From NCBI GenBank assembly GCA_020724845.1, contig DYGE01000007.1, forward strand, positions 1 to 51,244: a stretch of 51,244 nucleotides of DNA. Direction: 5' to 3'. A program made the position numbers and the translations under genes. The notes under the pieces were generated by a model, which saw only the letters and a list, made by a program, of their open reading frames with translations, made no database searches and was not told the origin of the DNA. Origin of the DNA: Candidatus Paceibacter sp. (GTDB lineage: Bacteria > Patescibacteriota > Minisyncoccia > UBA6257 > 02-FULL-45-10c). Position 1 is the first letter of the stretch. The number at the start of each line of letters is the position of its first letter. Positions 28,922 to 37,582 of the stretch are shown here, in pieces.

Positions 28922-30415
28922 TCATTCTATAAACCCCAGTTTTTTCAACCGCGAATGAATTCCTCCTTTTTTCCTCCCTAGATCTTTTGCGAGTTGAGCG
29001 ACCGTTTTCCCTAGTCGGAAACCCGCGACGAGCAGCTTTTCCTCTTCTGATGTCCATTTCTGATACGCGGCCGGATAGTCCTTGCGAATTCCATCAACAG
29101 AATAAGTTTTTTGAGAAAACGTTCCCTGAAAATTGCGCGCCAGTTCCTCCGATTTTTTTCGCAGATCGCTATCAAACTCCAAAATTTCCGGATGTACCTC
29201 AAGGGCGATATCGTTAAATCCAAGAAGTTTCAATCCGTTTAGCGACCTGACCCTGGAAAGCGCGACATATCCCATACCCTTCTCAAAGGCGCCCGCGAGA
29301 TTAATTTCAGCCGCGTCCAAAGTCATCCCCTGGCTTTTGTGGATGGTAATAGCCCAGGCAAGCCGAAGAGGAAACTGGGTGATCTTGGCGAGCGTCTTGC
29401 CATTTTCTTCAATACTCCAAGTTTCCGGAGACGCGATGATCTTTTTGTCATTAAATGTAGTGACGATCGGATAGCCGCGCTCATCAAAACCTTTTACCCG
29501 ACCCAGCGTCCCGTTCACATATCCCTCCTCAAAGTTATTTTTCACGAACATTACCATGGCATCCTTCTTGAGTGGAAGCGTTTCCGGGGCAAGACAACCG
29601 CTTTTCAGCGAAGCTACTATGGCTGGAACTCCCAATTCTTCCATATAATAAGTCCTTTCCTCGCTCGACAGATTCCTAAGCTCGCGAAGATTCTCCGCGT
29701 CCACGTCCGCGTTATGAGAATAAAGCTTAGTCACTTTTCTATTGCCAAGTTCCGTATTTCTGCGCGCGTGGAGATGTCCTCTAATTTCTTCATCCACCTG
29801 TGATTGACGAATAGCATTAAGCACTTTAAGAAAATCTTGGTCTCCCTGGCGAAATTGTTCCGACAGATAACACACCCCGGGATTTAATTCTTTCCAAGCC
29901 GCAGAATGATAAGCGTATTGGGATGGCGGCTCCCCTGCTTTACTCACAGGAGGAAGCTGAAAAAAATCTCCGCAAAATATCACCTGCATTCCCCCGAACG
30001 GAAGCCAACTGCCTCTCGCCGCCCTCGCGACCCGCTCAACCAAAAAAAGCCGATCCGCGTCCAGCATGGATATTTCATCAATGATCAAAACCTTCGTTTT
30101 CGCAAAACGCTTCGCAACCCGTTTATTGGCGGCAATTCCACGAATATCCTCGTCCGACAGTTTGCGCGCGATGCCAATTCCCGCCCAGGAATGAATAGTC
30201 AAACCGCCCAAATGAGTGGCCGCGATGCCGGTGGAGGCCGTAATGCCGACGCCAATATCTTTCTTACGTAAGAAATTTATGTACCTATTCAGCAGATAAG
30301 TCTTGCCGCTTCCCGCCGCGCCGGTAAGGTATACGCTGTGGCCAGCCTTAAGAATTTCAAAAGCTTTTTCTTGCGTCATTAAAACTAAAATAGCTGACTC
30401 GCCAGGATTTTTCAA
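28922..30415 (-). CDS. PIF1-like SF1B helicase with C-terminal HTH-like tail
   Basis: LTGAAGSGKTYLLNRY; IIDEISMLDADRL; WAITIHKSQGMTLD; C-terminal WTSEEEKLLVAGFRLGKTVAQLAKDLGRKKGGIHSRLKKLG. Confidence 0.92.
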   Translation of the reverse strand: MKNPGESAILVLMTQEKAFEILKAGHSVYLTGAAGSGKTYLLNRYINFLRKKDIGVGITASTGIAATHLGGLTIHSWAGIGIARKLSDEDIRGIAANKRVAKRFAKTKVLIIDEISMLDADRLFLVERVARAARGSWLPFGGMQVIFCGDFFQLPPVSKAGEPPSQYAYHSAAWKELNPGVCYLSEQFRQGDQDFLKVLNAIRQSQVDEEIRGHLHARRNTELGNRKVTKLYSHNADVDAENLRELRNLSSEERTYYMEELGVPAIVASLKSGCLAPETLPLKKDAMVMFVKNNFEEGYVNGTLGRVKGFDERGYPIVTTFNDKKIIASPETWSIEENGKTLAKITQFPLRLAWAITIHKSQGMTLDAAEINLAGAFEKGMGYVALSRVRSLNGLKLLGFNDIALEVHPEILEFDSDLRKKSEELARNFQGTFSQKTYSVDGIRKDYPAAYQKWTSEEEKLLVAGFRLGKTVAQLAKDLGRKKGGIHSRLKKLGFIE

Positions 30416-30464
30416 CTTTTTACATCTGCTTCATCACAAATAAAACACCCTACGGCGTCGTTCG

Positions 30465-30860
30465 TTAATTCGTAAAAGTTATCGTCAGTTGTAACACTGT
30501 GGCAAATCCGCCCCAGAGAAGGTATGGGAGCAGTAAAACGAAAATGGTTTTTGAATAACTCCAAATTTTATATTCCAGATATGCCAAAGTCCCCAAAACC
30601 ACCAAAATATCCAGCGAGGCCGGCCAAAGCGCCTCCAACCCAAGCTGGATTGGAGTAAATAAAAAGTTAGCAATTAAATTTATCCCGAAAATCGCGAGTA
30701 GAATTTTTGGCGCCCGATTTTTGTAAACCAAATAGCCCAAATAAATTCCCGCTATCGCGATCAGCGGGTAGATAATCCCCCACGCGACTCCGAACACCCA
30801 CTCCGGCGGAGCAAAAAACGGCTTTTCTATACTCTGGTAAAATTCCTGATACGTGCGCAT
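30465..30860 (-). CDS. TspO/MBR family protein
   Basis: FFAPPEWVFGVAWGIIYPLIAIAGY-type pattern and multiple TMs. Confidence 0.9.
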   Translation of the reverse strand: MRTYQEFYQSIEKPFFAPPEWVFGVAWGIIYPLIAIAGIYLGYLVYKNRAPKILLAIFGINLIANFLFTPIQLGLEALWPASLDILVVLGTLAYLEYKIWSYSKTIFVLLLPYLLWGGFATVLQLTITFTN

Positions 30861-30954
30861 GTTCTAATTTTATCACAAAACGACGCCATATAGCGTCGTT
30901 TTAATTTTTCCAAATCCGCGCAGAAGAAAATTTAATATCCGCTTCTGGGCAATT

Positions 30955-31557
30955 TCATAAATTAACTTTGGCGCTTGGCCGGATAACGTCCCGATCTCCC
31001 GTAAGCATGGCGGTGATGATTTGTTTGATTCTTTTCTTTTTGGTCTCCGGGCGCTTCGCGCGCAGAAACCAACGATAAAGCATCTTCTTAGTTGAGGACG
31101 GGAGGGTATCAAAAATCTTTTTTGCTTTTTTGTTCTTGGTAAGCGCTTTTTTCAGCTCCGCCGGCTGGTCAGGATTTTCCGGGATGCCGTGATCATGGGT
31201 CTTTTTTTCTTTGCCGAGCTTATAGAAATGAAGCCCCTGCTCCCGCATTCTCCCCTGCTTTATCAGATCTTTGGCGTAGCCAAGCGTGTTTCTGCTCCAA
31301 GAGCTGTTTTTGGTCCGCTTGGAAAAATTCCGGACATAAGTATTTTCATCAAGCCCTTTTACCGTGGTATCAATCCAGCCATAACAAATTGCCTCTTCCA
31401 TCAGTTCGCGATGCGACGGGGCCGGATTGCCGGTATGCCGCTTATGCAAAATAAGAGCAACTTTATGCTCTTTTTTGTGATTCTTCTTCAGCCACTTTCG
31501 GAAATCTTCTTTTTTATAAACCGAGATAGTAGGTACTTTGTTTTCATTCATTTCCAT
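30955..31557 (-). CDS. YdeI/OmpD-associated family protein
   Basis: FRKWLKKNHKKEHKVALILHKRHTG...EAICYGWIDTTVKGLDENTYVRNFSKRTKNSSWSRNT. Confidence 0.85.
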   Translation of the reverse strand: MEMNENKVPTISVYKKEDFRKWLKKNHKKEHKVALILHKRHTGNPAPSHRELMEEAICYGWIDTTVKGLDENTYVRNFSKRTKNSSWSRNTLGYAKDLIKQGRMREQGLHFYKLGKEKKTHDHGIPENPDQPAELKKALTKNKKAKKIFDTLPSSTKKMLYRWFLRAKRPETKKKRIKQIITAMLTGDRDVIRPSAKVNL

Positions 31558-31614
31558 CTATTTTATCACAAGCAGTAACTAAACACCTCACATATGCGAG
31601 GTGTTTAGTTTGCC

Positions 31615-31917
31615 TTATTTGTTAGGTTTTTGGTAATAAACTCCTCTGCCGGTGCCGCCTACTTGCTTCAGCTCGCCATTCTTCTCCAGCTCGTTGAGAT
31701 ACCTTTCAGCTGTCGCGTTGGAAACTCCCAGCAATTTTTCCACATCGTCGTTGGTTATTCTGTCCTTCGCCCGCGCCAGCTCCCTCACCTTTTCCATATT
31801 TTCCACTTTCACTTTCGCGGCTTGGCTATTAATGGAATGTATCTTCCTCTTCATCGCCAACCGGTACCCAACCCAAACCCCCGCCACTCCGATGATTATT
31901 AGAATTAAGTAGTTCAT
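31615..31917 (-). CDS. membrane-anchored winged-helix protein
   Basis: N-terminal TM then RITNDDVEKLLGVSNATAERYLNELEKNGELKQVG. Confidence 0.75.
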   Translation of the reverse strand: MNYLILIIIGVAGVWVGYRLAMKRKIHSINSQAAKVKVENMEKVRELARAKDRITNDDVEKLLGVSNATAERYLNELEKNGELKQVGGTGRGVYYQKPNK

Positions 31918-31966
31918 AAATTTATTTATAACGATTCTGTAGAATCTACTTTATCACACACCCGCC

Positions 31967-31990
31967 CGGTTTCCATACGGAAACCGGGCA
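31967..31990. terminator. hairpin, inverted copy of the core at 28004..28042
   Basis: GCCCGGTTTCC-atac-GGAAACCGGGC. Confidence 0.7.
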
Positions 31991-32067
31991 TATTTATTAT
32001 TTTAATTTTTTCAAATCCGCGCGAGGTCTGCTACAAATCAAAAACGCCTATGGGGCGTTTTTGACTT

Positions 32068-32286
32068 TTAGGCAGGTATTGCGATCTTCTTTTGACCAAC
32101 CGAAACTTGAAATTTCTCTTTTGGCGATGCCGTCTTGGAATAATTGAGCACCTCAATTCCGGACACATTCCCCTTTTTGTCTAAATCAACCACGATGCCG
32201 CCCGGCTTTTCTATGGTCTTTGAAACTCTTGCTTTATTCAATTCTATATAAAGCGCATCAACGCTCTTATCGTATGTTACTTTCAT
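32068..32286 (-). CDS. DUF2283 family protein
   Basis: MKVTYDKSVDALYIELN...GIVVDLDKKGNVSGIEVLNYSK. Confidence 0.92.
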   Translation of the reverse strand: MKVTYDKSVDALYIELNKARVSKTIEKPGGIVVDLDKKGNVSGIEVLNYSKTASPKEKFQVSVGQKKIAIPA

Positions 32287-32498
32287 AAATAATATGCGGT
32301 TACTATATTATAATTTTCCTTGTTTTGCTTATAAACCACGACCAATTTCTTGCCCGCCCTCTTCCATTCACATTTCACAGTGCCATGCGGCTGAAATAAT
32401 CTGTTTTGAGAACCTAGCAGAGCGCCTTCCACGTCCTTGCGCGAAACGCCCCTCTTTTTCATTCTCTTACGCGCATGCGCACTATAGCTTATTTTCAT
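32283..32498 (-). CDS. DUF4258 family protein (toxin-like)
   Basis: YSAHARKRMKKRGVSRKDVEGAL...KCEWKRAGKKLVVVYKQ; 4-nt overlap with 32068..32286. Confidence 0.88.
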   Translation of the reverse strand: MKISYSAHARKRMKKRGVSRKDVEGALLGSQNRLFQPHGTVKCEWKRAGKKLVVVYKQNKENYNIVTAYYL

Positions 32499-32566
32499 TA
32501 TAGCACATAATACACCACTGCAAGCTAGATATCAATAATTCCAAATCTGTGCGGGAGGGGAAAATT

Positions 32567-33049
32567 TTATTTTCTTTTAGCATTGCCGTCGTCCCCGAAT
32601 TCAAAATTAATAAAAGCCTTAATCATACCGTTATTTTGAATATTAGGTCTCAAATTTCCTTCTTTATCAACTACATACTCGACAGTAAGTTGATTTCTTT
32701 TCATTGTATCTTCCGATATCTCACAATTAATATGGTGATCATCTATTTCGCCTTTATTGGGTACTAATTTAATCTCTTTATCTATATCCCAAACTTCATC
32801 TACATCATATTTAGGATCAATTTTTCCAGAACCCCTATAAATCCTCAAGCTCAAGCTCAACCTCTCATTAACTAACTCACATATTCCGCTTACAGCTTGA
32901 TTTAATAATTTAGGATTTTTTATCAACCCAGATTTTTTAAAATCCGAAATGAAAAAAGCTTTCTTATCAACACTAGGAAAAAGTCTAAAGAGCGCTTCTT
33001 TAGCATTGTTAAAAGCCTTAAAGTTAAAATCGTTTTCTTTCTTTTTCAT
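32567..33049 (-). CDS. hypothetical island protein
   Basis: 160-aa ORF, last gene of a collinear set; low GC. Confidence 0.7.
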   Translation of the reverse strand: MKKKENDFNFKAFNNAKEALFRLFPSVDKKAFFISDFKKSGLIKNPKLLNQAVSGICELVNERLSLSLRIYRGSGKIDPKYDVDEVWDIDKEIKLVPNKGEIDDHHINCEISEDTMKRNQLTVEYVVDKEGNLRPNIQNNGMIKAFINFEFGDDGNAKRK

Positions 33050-33132
33050 AAATTTAAAATCGAGCCAATTTTAGGCCCGACTTTTTGTATTTTAGTTTAA
33101 ATTTTCTAGAAAAGAAAATTTTTATCTATTAA
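33047..33132. repeat. intergenic leader repeat, copy 1
   Basis: Matches 34752..34838 along its length (CATAAATTTAAAA...TTTTCTAGAAA...AATTTTTATCTATT). Confidence 0.8.
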
Positions 33133-33658
33133 TCAATATTGGCTTCTTCTGATTCTTCGCAAAATTATTTATATCTTTCTTTATGTAAAATTCTCCGACA
33201 ATATCAGCTAGCTGAATTTGAATTTCATCATACCAATAAAATAACTTTTTATTTTTAAGAGATCTACGGGGTACAGGAACAAAAATCCTACCACCATCCA
33301 ACGATACAAATAATTCTTTTTCCAGAAGCATTCCGTCCATCTCAAGGCGCACAAAGTGGGAAGCATTATGATCTTTGTCCGGATAATTTTGTATCCACTC
33401 TTCTTTATAATTTTCCACAACAACCTTAGTCCAATCAATGATAATTTGAAAATTGGGATATCTTTTGTGTCGATAAATCGAAATATATGATTCTGTACCT
33501 AGAAATTTTTCCCAATCTTTAGGATTCTTGAGATATTTCTTAAATCTCTTAAGGGGATTTACAAATGAAATATATGTAAAATAAGTTCCGACCAACGTTG
33601 CCAAAAGACCAAGCACTCCGATAATTAAACTAATAATTGTTATTAATTTTTCCTGCAT
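33122..33658 (-). CDS. membrane-anchored hypothetical island protein
   Basis: N-terminal TM (LITIISLIIGVLGLLATLVGTYFTYISF) plus soluble domain. Confidence 0.7.
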   Translation of the reverse strand: MQEKLITIISLIIGVLGLLATLVGTYFTYISFVNPLKRFKKYLKNPKDWEKFLGTESYISIYRHKRYPNFQIIIDWTKVVVENYKEEWIQNYPDKDHNASHFVRLEMDGMLLEKELFVSLDGGRIFVPVPRRSLKNKKLFYWYDEIQIQLADIVGEFYIKKDINNFAKNQKKPILINR

Positions 33659-33675
33659 AATTTTGGTTAAACATT

Positions 33676-34299
33676 TTATAACTCATTCCCTATCTCAAAA
33701 GATTCCGGAGGAAATGTGATCAAGGGAGAGCGGGAACCCGAAGTTTTTGGTAGTTCGCTACTATCGCTGACAATCTCATCAACGCTTTTCTGCACGTTTG
33801 CCGTTAAGTAAATTCCGCTTTTATCCTTTCTATTATCATCTAAATCTTTCTTAAATTTTTGCAAAGCCGATTTAAAATGCTCAACTAATGTATCTGCATC
33901 TAGTATTAAAAACTTCTTGTTGTTTTCTTGCGCAAACTCTAAATGTTGTTCTGGGCTTTTTCTAGATATGCCAGTTGCCTGTTTTGGTATCATTTGGTGC
34001 GCTAGACCATTGCGAAAACTATCATATAACATACTCGCAATTTCTATATTACGATATACATCATTTTTAAAATTAGGAAAATATAATTTGATAAATTCCT
34101 CAAACCCATACTTACCGCCCTCTTTCCGTCCACGCAAAAGACTACCCGCAAGCTCTATTCCCGCAAGCGTGACTAGAGCAATGCTAAAATTAAGATTTCC
34201 CGATGGTTTATTTTCCCTAGGTTCATGTTTTATCATTGTGTCCAGATCACCGAGTATCCATTCTTCTATAACTTTTGACCAAAATTTATTTATCTTCAT
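33676..34299 (-). CDS. HEPN-like protein
   Basis: Helical ORF with SFRNGLAHQM (RX4H). Confidence 0.55.
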   Translation of the reverse strand: MKINKFWSKVIEEWILGDLDTMIKHEPRENKPSGNLNFSIALVTLAGIELAGSLLRGRKEGGKYGFEEFIKLYFPNFKNDVYRNIEIASMLYDSFRNGLAHQMIPKQATGISRKSPEQHLEFAQENNKKFLILDADTLVEHFKSALQKFKKDLDDNRKDKSGIYLTANVQKSVDEIVSDSSELPKTSGSRSPLITFPPESFEIGNEL

Positions 34300-34322
34300 A
34301 GATTAGAAATTCTAAAAAATTT

Positions 34323-34754
34323 TTATTTTATTTCACCAAGAACAGATTTTAATTTAAAAAAGAGATTACATCCTTCTTTTTCAGTATTGCTAATAAAATC
34401 ATCTAATTGCTCGGCGTTACTAAACTTTGAGCTAAATAACAAAGAATGATTTATAGAATCACGCTTCTCTTTCCAATTAAATAACCGAATGGTCAAATCA
34501 GTATGCTCCGGATAAAGCTCCCTAAATTTTTTTATTAGCTTCTCCATTCCGCGAACATCTGCTGTTTTGGCATCGCTCTTCTTTTTTATTAACAATCTTA
34601 AATAGCCATCTACCAGTTGATATCCGAATATCAAAGAATATAGATCATTTTTCTTTTTATCAATATAATTGGCCAACCAATCAAATTCATCTTGATGAGG
34701 TACAAATGGTATGTTTTTCATACCAGTTTCAACGCCTTGTCTTTTTCTCGCCAT
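34323..34754 (-). CDS. HEPN-like protein
   Basis: Helical ORF with WKEKRDSINHSLLF (RX4H). Confidence 0.55.
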   Translation of the reverse strand: MARKRQGVETGMKNIPFVPHQDEFDWLANYIDKKKNDLYSLIFGYQLVDGYLRLLIKKKSDAKTADVRGMEKLIKKFRELYPEHTDLTIRLFNWKEKRDSINHSLLFSSKFSNAEQLDDFISNTEKEGCNLFFKLKSVLGEIK

Positions 34755-34838
34755 AAATTTAAAAACCAGCCATTTTTAGCTGATCTTTATAGATTTTATT
34801 CCAAATTTTCTAGAAAGGCAAATTTTTATCTATTTATC
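34752..34838. repeat. intergenic leader repeat, copy 2
   Basis: See 33047..33132. Confidence 0.8.
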
Positions 34839-35415
34839 CAAGATGCGGCCTTAAGTAATTTTCTATTTTCTCAACTGCCGCATTTATTTTTTTGTTAAAT
34901 TCATCGCCCACCCCTCCTTCATATATAATGTTCGATATTGATTCATCAACCTCGCCCTCTCTAAGCAATCTTTTTAAATTAAGGAAAAGATCCCTAAGGC
35001 ATTCCTGAAAGTCTTTTTGAATATCTATTGCATTTTTACCCCAAGACACCTCGGCCTCAATCAATTCAACTCCCAGATCAGAATTTGCTTCTACAACTTT
35101 CTTCCATCGCGCATTATAAACAGCTTGATTAGTTTCTTTATTATCAGAAATCAAAGACTCGTTTTTACCCTCTTCTTTGAGAGCGGCAAGCATCTCTCCG
35201 CCAGAGATAAAAGGGTTTCTTGTGTATCTAATAGCATCTCTTGTTTTGTAAACTGCCCTAAGATATCTCCGCGCGAGTTCGTAATCTGTTTTTCCTTTTA
35301 GCTGCTTTTTCCAGGCAGTTAATCCGTTAACAGCAACTATAGCGCCAGTAGCCGCTGAAATAGTAACGACTACATCTTTTACAACAGTCCAATTAATAAG
35401 CTGAATATAATACAT
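34834..35415 (-). CDS. N-terminally membrane-anchored helical island protein
   Basis: TM-like VVTISAATGAIVAVNGL then YELARRYLRAVYKTRDAI helical domain. Confidence 0.7.
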   Translation of the reverse strand: MYYIQLINWTVVKDVVVTISAATGAIVAVNGLTAWKKQLKGKTDYELARRYLRAVYKTRDAIRYTRNPFISGGEMLAALKEEGKNESLISDNKETNQAVYNARWKKVVEANSDLGVELIEAEVSWGKNAIDIQKDFQECLRDLFLNLKRLLREGEVDESISNIIYEGGVGDEFNKKINAAVEKIENYLRPHLG

Positions 35416-35424
35416 AAAATTTAT

Positions 35425-35997
35425 TTATATTATGATGTCATCGGTTAATTTTGGTTTCGCTAATTCTATGATTGATGTAATTTCTTTTCTCGCCATATCA
35501 TTATTAAAGTATTGGAGGCTATAAGGAGTGCTGTAAGTCTTTGCATAATCACAAAACATTTTGACTACACCATCTAAAATATTTTGTAACTGATTTACTA
35601 GTTGTTTGTTAATCATACCCCCTCTTCTTTTATCGGGAAGTCTATTTTCAGAATTATTTATATCTTGATGGGCAACAATTTGATCCCTAATCCCCCTTAA
35701 CTGACTATTACTGAATTGCTCCTCTAGCCTTCTTAATTCATCCGATTTCCTTTCTACAAACTCAGCCCAATTTCTGAAACTAATCGCGCGCCTATCTTTA
35801 TCAAGCAAGGAACTGACAATCAGCAAACTCTCATTAAAACAAAGATTGTGGATAGCCTTATAGAATTGGTCTATAGAGGAAAAAACATCGTAGTTCTTTT
35901 TGCTGTTTTTCTCAGGATAATCAGCTATTACTTGGCAATATACTAAATTTTCTTTGGCAGTAAGAAGCAACCTGGCTATTTGATATTCTTTGGGCAT
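35425..35997 (-). CDS. HEPN/AbiU2-like protein
   Basis: LRGIRDQIVAHQDINN (RX5H) within a helical protein. Confidence 0.6.
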   Translation of the reverse strand: MPKEYQIARLLLTAKENLVYCQVIADYPEKNSKKNYDVFSSIDQFYKAIHNLCFNESLLIVSSLLDKDRRAISFRNWAEFVERKSDELRRLEEQFSNSQLRGIRDQIVAHQDINNSENRLPDKRRGGMINKQLVNQLQNILDGVVKMFCDYAKTYSTPYSLQYFNNDMARKEITSIIELAKPKLTDDIII

Positions 35998-36042
35998 AGA
36001 TATTGTTTATGAATAGCTTTTAAAGTTATTCACAATTAAGTC

Positions 36043-36072
36043 ATTATACCGAAAATCTACCGAAGGTATAAT
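36043..36072. promoter_or_regulatory. symmetric divergent promoter/operator
   Basis: ATTATACC-N14-GGTATAAT inverted repeat whose arms give a TATAAT on each strand; direct repeats TACCGAA at 36047-36053 and 36058-36064. Confidence 0.6.
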
Positions 36073-36112
36073 ACAAGTATAAGGTCATGAATAAATTTAA
36101 GTCAACACTTTT

Positions 36113-37576
36113 ATGGCAACACTCACTAAACGCCAAAAGCAAATTTACGATTTTATTGAAAGTTATATAGATAAGAAGGGTTTCGCTCCTACTTTTGAGG
36201 AAATAAAAAAACATTTCAAGCTCTCTGCCCTATCAACGGTACACCAGCATATTGAAACTCTGGCCGAGAAAGGATTTTTAAAGAAAAGCGACAATCTGGC
36301 GCGCGGGATTGAATTAAATAATGAACAGCACATGGTACTGGTTCCTCTACTCGGAACCGTAGCCGCCGGAGAACCAATTGAAGCAATTGAAGATAAAGAA
36401 TCAATTGCTGTTCCCAAGAATAAACTTCCAAAAACTGGGAATGTTTTTGCGCTGAAAGTGCGCGGCAACAGCATGGTTGATGAAAATATAAACGATGGCG
36501 ACACAATTCTTCTCAAACAGCAAAATACCGCCGAAAATGGCCAGAAAGTTGTGGCGCTGATAGATAACGAAGCAACCTTAAAGAAATTTTACAAAGAGAA
36601 AAATAAAATCCGCCTACAACCAGCGAATAGAACTTTGAAACCAATTTATGTAAATAGAAATCAAAACTTCAATATTCAAGGAATTCTTTTTGATGTGATT
36701 AGAAATAATAGCACTACCACTCCATTAGAAATTCATCAAGAAATAAAACTCAAAGAGCAGAAACCATCCGCAATAAAACCGTATTATGAAAAATCAAAAT
36801 TTAAACTATATCAGGGGGATAGTTTAGATATATTAGCTAAACTATCAGCAAATTCAGTTGATATGATCTTTGCGGATCCGCCTTACAATCTTTCAAACGA
36901 CGGCTTTACTGTCCATGCCGGTAAGAGAGTCAGCGTTAATAAAGGAAATTGGGATAAAAGTAGGGGCTTTAAAGATGATTATGAATTTCACCATAAATGG
37001 CTGGCGGCCTGCCTGAGAGTTTTGAAACAAAATGGCACTCTTTGGGTAAGTGGAACCTACCACTCTATTTATCAGTGTGGCCACGCTATGCAGGCGCTCG
37101 GCTATCACATACTTAACGATATTGCTTGGTTTAAACCAAACGCAGCACCAAACTTAAGCTGCCGATTCTTTACCGCAAGCCACGAATCTTTAATTTGGGC
37201 AAGAAAAGAAAAGAAAGCAAAACACACGTTCAATTACAATTTAATGAAAAATGGCCATTGGCCAGAAGACAGCATAAAAAAACCCGGGCTTCAAATGCGT
37301 TCTGTGTGGTCTATTGGCACACCGAAACCAAACGAGAAAAAATTCGGGAAACACCCAACTCAAAAACCGGAGGAACTGCTTAATAGGATAGTACTAGCAA
37401 GTACAAAGAAGGGTGATGTAATTGTTGATCCATTCACAGGAAGTTCAACTACCGGCATCGCAGCTTACCGCCATGGAAGAAATTTCATCGGCATTGATAC
37501 CGAAAAAGAATTTTTGGACTTATCAATAAAACGATTTGAAGATTTGGATAAAAATCTAGACAAGAAATTTATTTGA
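36113..37576 (+). CDS. LexA-like repressor fused to DPPY-type N6-adenine/N4-cytosine DNA methyltransferase
   Basis: LexA HTH; VAAGEP cleavage motif; VRGNSMVD Ser and EATLKKF Lys; FADPPYNLSNDGF...NKGNWDKSRGF and DPFTGSSTTG methyltransferase motifs, all in one ORF. Confidence 0.95.
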   Translation: MATLTKRQKQIYDFIESYIDKKGFAPTFEEIKKHFKLSALSTVHQHIETLAEKGFLKKSDNLARGIELNNEQHMVLVPLLGTVAAGEPIEAIEDKESIAVPKNKLPKTGNVFALKVRGNSMVDENINDGDTILLKQQNTAENGQKVVALIDNEATLKKFYKEKNKIRLQPANRTLKPIYVNRNQNFNIQGILFDVIRNNSTTTPLEIHQEIKLKEQKPSAIKPYYEKSKFKLYQGDSLDILAKLSANSVDMIFADPPYNLSNDGFTVHAGKRVSVNKGNWDKSRGFKDDYEFHHKWLAACLRVLKQNGTLWVSGTYHSIYQCGHAMQALGYHILNDIAWFKPNAAPNLSCRFFTASHESLIWARKEKKAKHTFNYNLMKNGHWPEDSIKKPGLQMRSVWSIGTPKPNEKKFGKHPTQKPEELLNRIVLASTKKGDVIVDPFTGSSTTGIAAYRHGRNFIGIDTEKEFLDLSIKRFEDLDKNLDKKFI

Positions 37577-37582
37577 AATAAT

